Assembly (NCBI RefSeq): GCF_949987515.2
Contig: NC_082702.1
Span: 53,599,600 to 53,663,599, forward strand
Length of the DNA stretch: 64,000 nucleotides
Direction: 5' to 3'
DNA from: Delphinus delphis
Lineage: Eukaryota; Chordata; Mammalia; Artiodactyla; Delphinidae
Positions 12,113 through 24,249 of the stretch are shown here, piece by piece; within the stretch, counting starts at the first letter, position 1, and each line of letters opens with the position of its first letter. The position numbers were made by a program, and so were the translations under genes. Under the pieces are notes generated by a model. That model made no database searches, was not told the DNA's origin, and saw nothing but the letters and a program-made list of their open reading frames with translations.

Positions 12113-12521
12113 GTGGTAGTAAGCTGAAAATGGTCCTCTGGTCCTCAGGTTCTAATTCCCAGAACATGTGACTGTTACCTGGATTACCCAGGTGACCCTG
12201 ATGTAATCACAACCATCCTTATAAAAGGGATGTGGGAGGAGTCAGTTGGAAACAGAAGGCAATATGACGATGGAAAAAGAGAGACAAAGAGATTAGAAGA
12301 TGCTATGCTCCCAGCTCTGAAGATGGAGAAAGGAGGCCATGAGCTAAAGGATGTAGATGGCGTATCAGAGTTATAGACAGAAAGGAAACAGGAGCCTGCT
12401 GAAGGGACACAGCCTGTGGACCCATTTTAGGCTTCTGATACCCAGAACTATAAGGTAATAAAGTATGTTTAAGCCACTAAGAATGTAGTAATTTGTTACA
12501 GCAGCAATATGTAACTAATAC
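12113..12521 (+). mobile_element. MaLR (MLT1-like) solo LTR
   Basis: LTR motifs in order: gtagtaagctgaaaatggtc, cccaggtgaccctgatgtaa, gagattagaagatgctatgc, ggcttctgatacccagaact, then gttacagcagcaatatgtaa and ctaatac. No internal region is attached. Confidence 0.75.
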
Positions 12522-13879
12522 CTGGGGCTTGTCTTATGTTGTGTTCCCTTGAGAGCCTAAGACAAAGGACTAGATACAGGTAGTTTCCTTTGGCAGGTGA
12601 CCGAGGAAACAGGAGTGAGGGGCAGGAGGGGGATGCAGGGGAGGAGGGAGAGAGCCAATGTAACAAGGTATCATTGATGTCACTGCTGTGGACAACAAGG
12701 GCTCAACCCACTGGGACCTCTCGGTGGCACTCAAATGTCTCTCAGAGGACTAGGTCTGGAAGAAGGCAGGGTGGGGCATTTAACCAGCCGCCACTTCCCA
12801 GCATCAAGGCCAACATTGAAGTCTGTGCTGGGAGCCTTAACTCTTCTGAATTTCCCAAGTCTGCTCAGTCTCACTGTAACCTGTAGTGTACGAGCAAGCC
12901 ACAGAACAGAATGTGAAAAGGTTGAGGATACTCTGCAGGGCAAGTCTGAGCCCTTGGGGAACTGTAGTGACTGAGATTAGAGGTTGGCCAAGGTGATGGA
13001 TTCAGGCACTGATCTTCTATTGAGCTGAATCCTCAAATCCCAGACCTATTCCTTTAGTAAGCCTCCTATAAGTAAGTCCTTATAAGTCCTGTAAGTAAGT
13101 ACTCCTTTAATAGGACTCCATAGAATTAGGGTTTTATATGTAGACCAAACAAGTCTTCTAGTCCTGGCACACAGTAGGTATTTCATATTTGCTCAACTGA
13201 ATTTCCTGGGGCTGCTAAGCCTCACCCAAGATTACTTCACATAAGGACTCCTTTATTGACTTAGGGGATGCAGGTCTTAACTGACATTTAGCAGCATTAA
13301 TTTAATTACCAAAATTTCATAGACACAAACACCATCAATTCTAGGGCAGGTACAGCCTCTAGTTTCTACTAAGAGCCAGCAAAGCAAGTCTTCCTAATTT
13401 TTCATTAACTTAAATTTTTACAAAACACTATTTTTCTTTAAAAAATTTCCACTGTCTAGTTGATTAATCCTGGAATCTTAAGAGTGAAAAATTAATTCTA
13501 TTGGGACAAAAATCGTGACTTCATTGAGTGAATAAGTTTTGGCTCTGTTGTAGCCTGTTTAGCCAAACTCAAGGAGGACATGCCTGGTCAATTCAATCCT
13601 ATTTTAGACAACAAAACACTTTCAAATAATCTTGAAAACAACCCAGATCTTGTTATCCCTCAGAAATTGCTCTCTGTTTCTTCAACTGGCATGCCTCAGT
13701 GTTTGCATTTACCTGATCCCTGCATGGAACTTTGTTTCTTATACTTTGCCACTTGAAGAATATCAGTCATCTTTCCAATATGGCCTAATCTGTGACATGG
13801 TCGATTTCCCATTCTAATCCAAAGAGTGTGCTGTTCTCTATTTTGTATTTTCATAACACTTAATACCTATTCCTCTGTA
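12522..13879. other. Unassigned intronic sequence
   Basis: Mostly unrecognised. A short agtaagt-like repeat sits at 13065-13110 and a likely L2 tail fragment at 13165-13200. Confidence 0.4.
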
Positions 13880-14150
13880 TTAATGCAAATAATAACAACA
13901 ATAGGTAGCATGTAGCACCTATTATGAGCTTGTTCCTGTCCTAAACCTTTTGATTTATGTTAACTTATTGAATCTCACAATCAATGAGAATAGACACAAT
14001 TAATGGCTGTATCGTACAAAGGAGGAAACTAAAACACAGAGACGTTAAGTAATGTGCCCAGGGCCACACTGCAACTACTTGGTAAAATTGGGATCTGAAC
14101 CCAGGTAGACTAGTTCAAGAATCTTTGCTTTGAACTGCTTCCTAATTCTC
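13880..14150 (-). mobile_element. MIR relic, reverse orientation
   Basis: Inverted MIR order: tattatgagcttgttcctgt, caaaggaggaaactaaaaca, gacgttaagtaatgtgccca, then gggatctgaacccagg. Confidence 0.8.
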
Positions 14151-14189
14151 AATAGAAAGTTTTATATTATATTTTATATTATATGCCTG

Positions 14190-14310
14190 TGTGCCTGCCT
14201 TTCCTTCTAGATAATGAGTTTATCAAGGGCTTTGTTTATTTCTTCATCTCTGGCATCTAGCCCAGGGCCTGGAAGATAATAGAAACTTTAAATTTTGATT
14301 AAGGGAATTA
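14190..14310 (+). mobile_element. LINE-2 3' terminal fragment
   Basis: gataatgagtttatcaaggg is followed by catctctggcatctagccca and gggcctggaagataatagaa. Confidence 0.55.
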
Positions 14311-14731
14311 ACGAAAAAAAATGAACCCAACCACTCTGTCATAACAGCAGATCCAAACACCCACCCCGTCCTTTCAAAGGAACAGTTGCTAAGACAAAAG
14401 AAAAGAGACTATGCCTATTTGTGCTCAGGAATGGAGCATGGAGGCATTATTTATACATCATGACTTTCTGATGGCCTCGTCCAAGGGTTCCAAAGTCATG
14501 TCTCTCCTTTTATTTTTTTCAATTTTATTTATTTATTTTTATATAGGAGATTCTTATTAGTTACCTGTTTTATACATATTACTGTGTATATGTCAATCCC
14601 AATCTCCCAATTCATCCCACCACCACCCCCGCAACCCACGCCCTGCTTTCCCCACTTGGTGTCCATACGTTTGTTCTCTACATCTGTGTCTCTGTTTCTG
14701 CCTTGCAAACCAGTTCATCTGTACCATTTTT

Positions 14732-17700
14732 CTAGGTTCCACATATATACGTTAATATACAATATTTGTTTTTCTCTTTCTGACTTGCTTCACTCTGTAT
14801 GACAGTCTCTAGGCCCATCAGCATCTCTACAAATGACCCAATTTCAATCCTTTTTATGGCTGAGTAATATTCCATTGTGTATATGTACCACACCTTCTTT
14901 ATCCATTCGTCTGTCGATGGGCACTTAGGTTGATTCCATGACCTGGCTATTGTAAATAATGCTGCAATGAACATTGGGGTGCATGTATCTTTTTGAATTA
15001 TGGTTTTCTCAGGGTATATGCCCAGTAGTAGGATTGCTGGGTCGTATGACAGTTCTATTTTTAGTTTTTTAAGGAACCTCCATACTGTTCTCCATAGTGG
15101 CTGTATCAATTGACATTCCCACCAACAGGGCAAGAGGGTTCCCTTTTCTCCACACCCTCTCCAGCATTTGTCGTTTGTAGATTTTCTGATGATGCCCATT
15201 CCAACCAGTGTGAGGTGATACCACATTGTAGTTTTGATTTGCATTTCTCTGATAATTAGTGATGTTGATACAGCTCCATCTGTATGTCTTCATTGGAGAA
15301 ATGTCTATTAAGGCCTTCTGCCCATTTTTGGATTGGGTTGTTTGTTTTTTTAATATTGAGCTGCATGAGCTGTTTATATATTTTGGAAACTAATCCTTTG
15401 TCCATTGATTCGTTTGCAAATATTTTCTCCCATTCTGAGGGTTGTCCTTTCATCTTGTTTATAGTTTCCTTTGCTGTGCAAAAGCTTTTAAGTTTCAGTC
15501 GGTCCCATTTGTTTGTTTTTATTTCCATTTCTCTAGGAGGTGGGTCAAAAAAGATCTTGCTGTGATTTATGTCAAAGAGTGTCCTTCCTATGTTTTCCTC
15601 TAAGAGTTTTATAGTGTCCAGTCTTACATTTATGTCTTTAATCCATTTTGAGTTTATTTTTGTGTATGGTGTTAGGAAGTGTTCTAATTTCATTCTTTTA
15701 CATGTAGCTGTCCAGTTTTCCCAGCACCACTATTGAAGAGGCTGTCTTTTCTGCATTGTATATCCCTGCCTCCTTTGTCATAGATTAGTTGACCATATGT
15801 GGGTTTATCTCTGGGCTTTCTATCCTGTTCCATTGATCTATATTTCTGTTTTTGTGCCAGTACCATATTGTCTTGATTACTGTAGCTTTGTAGTATAGTC
15901 TGAATTCCGGGAGCCTGATTCCTCCAGCTGCGTTTTTCTCTCTCAAGATTGCTTTGGCTATTCGGGGTCTTTTGTATTTCCATACAAATTGTGAAATATT
16001 TTGTTCTAGTTCTCTGAAAAATGCCATTGGTAGCTTGATAGGGATTGCATTGACTCTATAGATTGCTTTGGGTAGTATAGTCATTTTCACAATGTTGATT
16101 CTTCCAATCCAAGAACACGGTATATCTCTCCATCTGTTTGTATCATCTTTAATTTCTTTCATCAGTGTCTTATAAATTTCTGCGTACAGGTCTTTTGTCT
16201 CCTTGCTAAGTTTATTCCTAGGTATTTTATTCTTTTTGTTGCAATGGTAAATGGGAGTGTTTCCTTAATTTCTCTTTCAGATTTTTCATCAGTAGTGTGT
16301 AGGAATGCCAGAGATTTCTGTGCATTAATTTTGTATCGTGCTACTTTACCTAATTCATTGATTAGCTCTAGTAGTTTTCTGGTAGCATCTTTAGGATTCT
16401 CTATGTGTAGTATCATGTCATCTGCAAACAGTGACAGTTTGTTTTACTTCTTCTTTTCCGATTTGAATTCCTTTTATTTCTTTTTCTTCTCTGATTACTG
16501 TGGATAAAACTTCCAAAGCTATGTTGAATAATAGTGGTGAGAGTGGGCAACCTTGTCTTGTTCCTGGTCTTCGTGGAAATGGTTTCAGTCTTTTACCATT
16601 GAGAACAATGTTGGCTGTGGGTTTCTCATATATGTGGCCTTTATTATGTTGAGGTAAGTTCCCTCTATGCCTACTTTTTGGAGGGTTTTTATCGTAAATG
16701 GGTGTTGAATTTTGTCAAAAGCTTTTTCTGTATCTTTTGAGATAATCATATGGTTTTTATCCTTCAAGTTGTTAATTTGGTGTATCACATTGATTGATTT
16801 CCATATATTGAAGAATCCTTGCATTCCTGGGATAAACCCCACTTGATCTTGGTGTATGATCCTTTTAATGTGCTGTTGGATTCTGTTCGCTAGTATTTTG
16901 TTGAGGATTTTTGCATCTATGCTCATCGGTGATATTGGCCTGTAGTTTTCTTTTTTTGTGACATTTTTGTCTGGTTTTGGTATCAGGGTTATGGTGGCCT
17001 CATAGAAAGAGTTTGGGAGTGTTCCTCCCTCTGCTATATTTTGGAGGAGTTTGAGAAGGATAGGTGTTAGCTCTTTCTCTAAATGTTTGATAGAATTCAC
17101 CTGTGAAGCCATCTGGTTCTAAGCTTTTGTTTGTTGGAAGATTTTTAATCACAGTTTCAATTTTAGTGCTTGTGATTGGTCTGTTTATATTTTCTATTTC
17201 TTCCTGCTTCAGTCCTGGAATGTTATGCTTTTCTAAGAATTTGTCCATTTCTTCCAGGTTGTCCATTTTATTGGCATATAGTTGCTTGTAGTAATCTCTC
17301 ATAATCATTTGTATTTCTGCAGTGTCAGTTGTCACTTCACCTTTTTCACTTCTAATTCTATTGATTTGAGTCTTCTCCCTTTTTTTTCTTGATGAGTCTG
17401 GCTAATGGTTTATCAATTTTCTTTATCTTCTCAAAGAACCAGCTTTTAGTTTCATTGATCTTTGCTATCGTTTCCTTCATTTCTATTTCATTTATTTCTG
17501 ATCTGATCTTTATGATTTCTTTCCTTCTGCTAACTTTGGGGGTTTTTTGGTTCTTCTTTCTCTAAGGTGTGAGGTTAGGTTGTTTATTTGAGATTTTTCT
17601 TGTTTCTTGAGGTAGGATTGTATTGCTACAGACTTCCCTCTTAGGACTGCTTTTGCTGCATCCCACAGGTTTTGGATCATTGTGTTTTCATTGTCTTTTG

Positions 17701-18580
17701 TCTGTAGGTATTTTTTGATTTCCTCTTTGATTTTTTCAGTGAACTCTTGGTTATTTAGGAACATATTGTTTAGACTCCATGTGTTTGTGTTTTTTACTTT
17801 TTCTTTTCGTGTAATTTATTTCTAATCACATAGCGTTGTGGTCGGAAAAGATGCTTGATATGATTTCAATTTTCCTAAATTTACCAAGGCTTGATTTGTG
17901 ACCCAAGATGTGATCTATCCTGGAGAATGTTCATGTGCACTTGCGAAGAAAGTGCAATCTGCTGTTTTCGGATGGAATGTCCTATAAATATCAGTTAAAT
18001 CTATCTGGTCTACTGTGTCATTTAAAGCTTCTCTTTCCTTATTAATTTTCTGTCTGAATGATCTGTGCATTGATGTAAGTGGGGTGTTAAATTTCCCCAC
18101 TATTATTGTGTTACTGTCGAATTCCTCTTTTATAGCTGTTCGCAGTTGCCTTAGGTATTGAGGTGCTCCTATGTTGGGTGCATATATATTTATAATTGTT
18201 ATATCTTCTTCTTGGATTGATCCCTTGATCATTATGTAGTGTCCTTTCTTGTTCCTTGTAACATTCTTTATTTTAAAGTCTATTTCATTTGATATGAGTA
18301 TTCCTACGCCAGCTTTCTTGTGATTTCCATTTGCATGGAATATCTTTTTCCATCCCCTCATTTTCAGTCTGTATGTGTCCCTAGGTTTGAAGTGGGTCTC
18401 TTGTAGACTGCATATATACAGGTCTTGTTTTTGTATCCATTCAGGCAGTCTGAGTCTTTTGATTGGAGCATTTAATCCATTTACATTCAAGGTGATTATC
18501 AATATATATGTTCCTATTACCATTTTCTTAATTGTTTTGGGTTTGTTTTTGTAGGTCCTTATCTTCTCTTGCTGTTTCAC
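14732..18580 (-). pseudogene. LINE-1 ORF2 remnant (endonuclease, reverse transcriptase, C-terminal Cys domain)
   Basis: The frame opens near 18580 and the last stop is at 14732-14734. The endonuclease part shows LNVNGLN, LQETHF and FSDHNAM, but the catalytic GDFN is GKFN. Breaks: a 1-base deletion near 17931, a nonsense TGA at 17826-17828 just after SDHNAM, a frameshift near 17075, and a 4-base gttt duplication near 16440 just before the FADD box. The reverse transcriptase part keeps [10 protein letters not shown] and FADDMILHI. The C-terminal region keeps [18 protein letters not shown], with Pro where His is usual. Adjacent segments remain readable: 16585-17112, 15785-16162, 15256-15693 and 14732-15244. 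Not functional. Confidence 0.9.
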
Positions 18581-18582
18581 AC

Positions 18583-19506
18583 TTAGAGAAGTTCCTTTAG
18601 CATTTGTCGTAGAGCTGGTTTGGTGGTGCTGAATTCTCTTAGCTTCTGCTTGTCTGTAAAGCTTTTGATTTCTCCGTCGAATCTGATTGAGATCCTTGCC
18701 GAGTAGAGTAATTTTGGTTGTAGGTTCTTCCCTTTCATCAGTTTAAATATATCATGCCACTCCCTTCTGGCTTGTAGAGTTTCTGCTGAGAAATCAGCTG
18801 TTAACCTTATGGGAGTTCCCTTGTATGTTATTTGTCATTTTTCCCGTGTTGCTTTTAATAATATTTTTTTGTCTTTAATTTTTTTCAATTTGATTACTGT
18901 GTGTCTCAGCGTGTTTCTCCTTGGGTTTATCCTGCATGGGACTCTGCGCTTCCGTGACAGCGGAGACTATTTCGTTTCCCATTAGGGAAGTTTTCAACTA
19001 TAATCTCTTCAAATATTTTCTCGGGTCCTTTCTCATTCTCTTCTCCTTCTGGGACCCCTATAATTTGAATGTTGGTGCATTTAATGTTGTCCCAGAGGTC
19101 TCTTAGGCTGTCTTCATTTCTTTTCATTCTTTTTCTTTATTCTGTTCCACAGCAGTGAATTCCACCATTCTGTCTTCCAGGTCACTTATCCATTCTTCTG
19201 CCTCAGTTATTCTGCTATTGATTCCTTCTAGTGTATTTTTCGTTTCAGTTATTGTATTGTTCATCTCTGTTTGTTTGTTCTTTAATTCTTGTAGTTGTTT
19301 GTTCTTTAATTCTTCTAGGTCTTTGTTAAACATTTCTTGCATCTTCTCGATCTTTGCCTCCGTTCTTTTTCCGAGGTCCTGGATCATCTTCACTATCATT
19401 ATTCTGAATTCTTTTTCTGGAAGGTTGCCTATCTCCACTTCATTTAGTTGTTTTCTGGGGTTTTATCTTGTTCCTTCATCTGGTACATAGTCCTCTGCCT
19501 TTTCAT
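18583..19506 (-). pseudogene. LINE-1 ORF1 remnant (RNA-binding chaperone)
   Basis: ORF1p is the trimeric RNA chaperone of L1. The start codon is at 19504-19506 (MKRQRTMYQMKEQDKTPE) and the stop at 18583-18585. A coiled-coil stretch (KIEKMQEMFNKDLEELKNKQ) is followed by the RRM start (DLWDNIKCTNIQIIGVPEGE) and a C-terminal domain ending near LREFSTTKPALRQMLKELL. Three breaks are visible against the usual artiodactyl L1 reading: a 1-base loss in a T run near 19450 (about codon 19), a 1-base loss in an A run near 19127-19133 between coiled coil and RRM, and a 2-base loss near 18980. It cannot make a full protein. Confidence 0.88.
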
Positions 19507-20403
19507 TTTGTCTATCTTTCTGTGAATGTGGTTTTCGTTCCACAGGCTGCAGGATTGTAGTTCTTCTTGTTTCTGCTGTCTGTCCTCTGGTGGATGAGGC
19601 TATCTAAGAGGCTGTGCAAGCTTCCTGTTGGGAGGGACTGGTGGTGGGTAGAGCTTGGGGTTGCTCTGTTGGGCAGAGCTCAGTAAACCTTTAATCTGCT
19701 TGTCTGCTGATGGGTGGGGCTGAGTTCCCTCCCTGTTGGTTGTTTGGTCTGAGGCGACCCAACACTGGAGCCTAGAGGCTCTTTGGTGGGGCTAATGGTG
19801 GACTTCAGGAGGGCTCACGCCAAGGAGTGCTTCCCAGAATTTCTGCTGCCAGTGTCCTTGTCCTCACAGTGAGACACAGCCACCCTCCACCTCTGCAGGA
19901 GTCTCTCCAACACTAGCAGGCAGGTCTTGTTCAGTCTCCTATGGGATCACTGCTCCTTCCCCTGGGTCCTGATGTGCACACTACTTTGTGTGTGCCCTCC
20001 AAGAGTGGAGTCTCTGTTTCCCCCAGTCCTGTCGAAGTCCTGCAAGCAAATCCCGCCAGCCTTTAAAGTCTGTTTCCCTGGGAATTCCTCCTCCCATTGC
20101 CAGACCCCCAGGTTGGGAAGCCTGACATGGGGCTTAGAACCTTCACTCCAGTGGGTGGACTTCTGTGGTATAATTATTTTCTAGTTTGTGAGTCACCCAC
20201 CCAGTGGTTATGGGATTTGATTTCACTGAGATTGTGCCCCTCCTTCTCATTGCGGCTTCTCCTTTGTCTTTGGATGTGGGGTATCTTTTTTGGTGAGTTC
20301 CATTGTCTTCCTGTCGATGATTGTTCAGCAGTTAGTTGTGATTCTGGTGCTCTAGCAAGAGGGAGTGAGAGCACGTCCTTCTACTCCACCATCTTGAACC
20401 AGT
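19507..20403 (-). promoter_or_regulatory. LINE-1 5' UTR
   Basis: This is the region between the L1 5' end and the ORF1 start codon. In other L1 families it holds an internal promoter and sometimes an antisense promoter. An antisense promoter here would read on the plus strand, in the direction of CDH13 exon 2. Promoter activity is inference only. Confidence 0.6.
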
Positions 20404-20414
20404 GTCATGACTCT

Positions 20415-20532
20415 TTTTTCACCTTCCCTCTTTTCCTCCTTCTCTCAGTTTCCCTCCACTCCACCTTCCTCTTTCCCTCCTCTGTTTCTCCCTCTCCATT
20501 GGTTTGCTCAAATTATATCTTGAAAAATCAAG
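20415..20532. repeat. Pyrimidine-rich stretch
   Basis: Rich in ccttccctc/tttccctcc on the plus strand, between the L1 and the MIR/MaLR nest. No element assigned. Confidence 0.5.
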
Positions 20533-21230
20533 TAAAGGGAACCAACATTTTCTGAGTGTCTACTGTGGGGCCAGCACTGTGGTAACCATATGAGTGTCCT
20601 GTGGCTGCTGTAACAACGTACCACATGCTTAGCAATGTAAAACAGCACCATGGATTATCTTACAGTTTTGAAGGTCAGAAGTCTCATTGAGCAAAATCCA
20701 GGTGTCAGCAGGGCTGTATTCCTTCTTGAGGTTCCAGGGGAAAATCCTTTTTTTGGTACCTTTTCCAGCTTCTCATCTCTTGCATTCCTTGGCTGGTGGC
20801 CCCTTTCTCCGCCTTCAAGGCCAGCAATGGCAGGTTGAGTCCATCTCACATGACATCACTATGACCTGGCTTTCATTGTCACACCTCTTTCTCTAAGTGT
20901 GATTACATGGGGTCCATCTAATCTAGGATAATCACTCTATTTTAAGGTCAGGTGATTTTCAACCTTAATTCTCCTTTTCATTTAGTGTGACATATTCACA
21001 GGTCCCAGGGATTAGACTGAGGGCATCTGTTGGGGACCATTATTCTGTCTACCATATAGTCTTTCTTTTTACATTATCTCATTAAAGTCCCCCAGCAACT
21101 GTATGCATAGGTGGTGTTATGCTCATTTAAAGAAAACACAGAGGCTGTTCAAGTTTAAGTAATTTGCCAAAAGTCAGGGAAATGGCCACATAGCCAGAAT
21201 TCAGGCTCAGATTAGTTTTGGCTTCTTGTC
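20533..21230 (-). mobile_element. MIR relic split by a MaLR LTR
   Basis: The left part (20533-20586) reads ctgagtgtctactgtggggc and ccagcactgtgg. The right part (about 21057-21230) continues with tacattatctcattaaagtc, gtttaagtaatttgccaaaa and agccagaattcaggctcaga. Together they give one inverted MIR in correct order. Confidence 0.72.
20587..21056 (-). mobile_element. MaLR (MLT1-like) solo LTR, reverse orientation, inside a MIR
   Basis: It reads as the reverse complement of the LTR type at 12113-12521: gtggctgctgtaacaacgta, gcagggctgtattccttctt, gtgattacatggggtccatc, then ggggaccattattctgtcta ending ccata. The inserted length is about 470 bp. Confidence 0.75.
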
Positions 21231-22498
21231 CCATGCTTTTCCAGTTATATGCATCTTCCCTTTTAATAATTTGAGGAAAAGATACTGAGTATCATTCAAT
21301 TAGAAATAAGTCTAGAATGTTGGTCTCAAACTGTGTATGAATTCAACAACAGAACCCTTTATCTCCCCAAGAGTTACAAAATCATTTCTAAGTGTCGTGC
21401 ATTAATGGCCAAGAAGGTGGCAGGTGTTCTGTGTCCGGAGGCTGTAAAACACCAGGAATATTTCAAGGAGGTCAGACTCAGGGAGCGTGGATGACATGAA
21501 CTGACACTTACAGTGAACATATCAATATGTGCGCCTGCAGGTGTGTGTGTGTACGTGTGTGTCTTTGAAGTGCTTCTTTTCTCTGTGCTTTCCCTGTAGG
21601 CGGTGTGCCTTTATAAACCCTTCCAGGACTCGGGGTTTTTGGTCCCTGGCAGGATAAAGAATCAATCAGATACATTGCTGTAACATTTTTCTATCCTGCA
21701 TATCAGAGATAGTAGCCTTTCTTCTCCGCCAGTCTAAGCCCCTCCAAACTGATTCCACTGGACTGACTTTGACAAGAGTAAACCGGAGGTGTTTTGTGGC
21801 AAGGGTAAAGTAAGTGCCCATCTACCCTAATAGCAAAAAGCGAGTGAGTCAATGAAAGGAAAACAACAAGGGGCCAGGAGACACTAGCGAGTTCATTTGG
21901 AAAATACCATTTTGAAGCTGACTTAAGAGAGGATGAGATCTGAGCTTGTTCACAGCCTGCTGATATAATTATTTGTGGCAGTAACTTTCTCTGTTTTTAT
22001 TTATGGCCGTTTGTGTTAAGCTTTTCTTCAGTTCTTCTGTTTTCTCTCTGACCTCTAGAACAGTCTGTGATGCTGTCATATAGAAAACCCTCTGCCCTTA
22101 TGCCTTCCAGGTTTAGTGCATAGTCAGCCAAGTGTAACAAACAACCCCAGATCTCAGGGACCACAGGCTGCAGGTGGAGTTTCCTTGCTGGGCATCTCTC
22201 CCAGGTGCTTGTCCTCTAAGCAGTGACTGATTTCTCGGATCGTTCTGTTGGATGACTCCACCACCTTGGAAGTCCTTCTATTCTATTCTCCAAGCTGGGT
22301 AAAAGAGGGCACTTCGGGGGCCAGGAATAGTGGTGAAATTCCTTCCACCCTCCTTTTGTTGCCAGTGCTTAGTCACATGACCAAAACTACTGCAATAGAG
22401 CCAGGAGCACATAGCTGTGGGTACTATTATGAGAAGTAACTAGATACTCATAACAAGGAGAGTTCTTTGCCTGAAAAGCTTATTTCCAAAGTCTAAAG
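21231..22498. other. Unassigned intronic sequence
   Basis: Contains a short GT run (21540-21562) and possible old LTR-like sequence around 22125-22440 that I could not assign. Confidence 0.4.
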
Positions 22499-22716
22499 CA
22501 GGGGTTGCAAACTCATATGCCTAGAGGGCCAGACTAGGGTGTAACTAAGTTGAGTGCTGGGGAGCAGCAATGTAGGGAGTCGTGCAGGCAAGGATAGCTC
22601 AGAGAGGTGTGCTCGATAGAACATGATAATTTTACTTTTATGACAGACTTCTCTGGCTGAACCAACCACATCTGCTGGCCCGATCCATCCCTTATGCTGC
22701 CAGTTGGCAACCTGCA
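22499..22716. mobile_element. hAT-like MITE, family not named
   Basis: Inverted ends caggggttgcaaact and ccagttggcaacctgca. Flanking 8-mers gtctaaag (22491-22498) and gtctgggg (22717-22724) differ only by A/G transitions, as expected of an old 8-bp hAT duplication. Confidence 0.5.
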
Positions 22717-22962
22717 GTCTGGGGCAGAAAAAAAATCATTTTTCTGGAAGCAAACTCCAAAGTTGGCTATGCTCTTGAATCAGCACCTGTGAGGATAAAC
22801 ATAAACTTTCTTTTTAAAAGAGAAGGCTCTGAACAGCAGCACGGAAATGGAAGCTAAGAAGAGAAGCAGGTATGAAGAGTGTGTTGTCAGAATTTGCCAT
22901 CCATACATAAGCTTAGGGCAGGGGCTCGTACATAGAGGACAGAGCTCTGATTTGTCATTTTA

Positions 22963-23196
22963 TTCTTTTTTTTTTTAATATTGATTTATTTATTTGGCTG
23001 TGCTGGGTCCTAGTTGCGGCACGCAGGATCTTTGTTGCGGCACATGGGGTCTTTCTTGCGGCATGTGGGGTCTTTATTGCAGCCTGCGAGATCCTTAGCT
23101 GTGGCATGCAGGATCCAGTTCCCTGACCAGGGATCAAACCCGGGCCCCCTGCGCTGGGAGCGTGGAATCTCAACCACTGGACCACCAGGGAAGTCC
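22963..23196 (-). mobile_element. tRNA-derived SINE (CHR/Bov-tA-like), reverse orientation
   Basis: The poly-T tail near 22966-22977 is followed by ggctgtgctgggtcctagtt and ends at the tRNA head, ccactggaccaccagggaag. Target duplication with two mismatches: ctgatttgtcatttta (22947-22962) and ctgagctgtcatttta (23197-23212). Confidence 0.9.
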
Positions 23197-23489
23197 CTGA
23201 GCTGTCATTTTAAAGGAGGCTCAGTGTCCTGCAAAAGCAGCTCAAGTCAGTCCACGATAGGCCCTGATGTGCTTACTGTGCAGCTGACCCCAAGGTGCAC
23301 ATTCTCTCATCTTTTACCTGATTCAGATCCCTACTGTTTCCCTCTGATATTTCTGAGCATAGTCTATCCATTGAACAATTTTATAGTAGCAACAAAAGTA
23401 ATATTTTGATGATATTTGTCAATGTCTACCCTGGGAATATGAGTGAATCCTGTATATTGATTTAAACATAATACATAGAAATAATAATG

Positions 23490-23700
23490 GTAAAAATAAT
23501 AATAGCAAACATTTATTGAGCAATTATTATGTGTCCAGTACCGTGCAAAGCTCTTTACAATAGTTAACTCACTTAATCCTCATGACAACATATAAGACTC
23601 TATCTGAGGAAACTGAGATACAGAGGGTTACAGTTAGTAAATGGCAGCTGGTAAACTGGGATTCATACAGAACCATTGTGGCTCTGTCCTGTGCTTACAG
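23490..23700 (-). mobile_element. MIR relic, reverse orientation
   Basis: catttattgagcaattatta, ctcacttaatcctcatgaca and tctgaggaaactgagataca appear in inverted MIR order. Confidence 0.82.
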
Positions 23701-24249
23701 TCTGTCTGAACGTGAATCTGCCTTCATAAGCAGGCTGATTGTAATTTTCACGTAATAGAAATCCTTTGGTGATCATAAAATTTGATCATTGCTGAGCTTT
23801 CAAAGGTGTATTGGTTGCCGATTGTTGATGAAGTGCAAACTAATGCATAAATGAACAAAAGAACCATGTAGGAAGACCATTACTGCCATGGCATTAAAGA
23901 TGCATTTGGAATGTTGCTCATAGCATATATTCTGGAAATGTTAAAGAGAGTTTGGGGAGAAGCATGTCCAGGTATCATATTTATAAGAGTGACATGTGAT
24001 GATATTGGAGAAGGGGCTGCCTAATTCTGGAGTCATGTCTGAGTGCTCATCTTAGACCAGTGAGGGATGCCTCTGCATATCCCACCACCAAATTCAGTGC
24101 TATTGAATTTGAAGCCATGGCAAGCTCATAGCTGAATACTATTTGAAATCTGCTACAAAAATCAAGGGGTAATAGCAGTAACTCGAACGCTCTACCACTA
24201 GTGCTCAGCCAGACATTCAGCTTTTGGGGAGCCGTAAATTAGTCTGGTG
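23701..24249. other. Unassigned intronic sequence
   Basis: Nothing recognised. Confidence 0.4.

Larger units (their letters stand above)
14506..20403 (-). mobile_element. Full-length LINE-1, antisense to CDH13, inactivated
   Basis: The element is about 5.9 kb. On the minus strand it begins near 20403 with ggttcaagatggtggagtag, a full-length L1 5' end, and ends in an A-rich tail near 14506. It contains a 5' UTR (about 19507-20403), a broken ORF1, a broken ORF2 and a short 3' UTR. Flanks gtcatgtctct (14495-14505) and gtcatgactct (20404-20414) look like an 11-bp target duplication with one mismatch. At least three frameshifts in ORF1 and several breaks in ORF2 make it incapable of moving. Plus-strand frames inside it are shadows. 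It sits in intron 1, about 7.5 kb before exon 2, in the antisense orientation usual for L1s tolerated in genes. Confidence 0.95.

Noticed and set aside
15284..19490. Plus-strand frames inside the large L1 (15284-15565, 17103-17291, 19155-19490 and others)
   Set aside because: Shadows of ORF1 and ORF2 read on the wrong strand.
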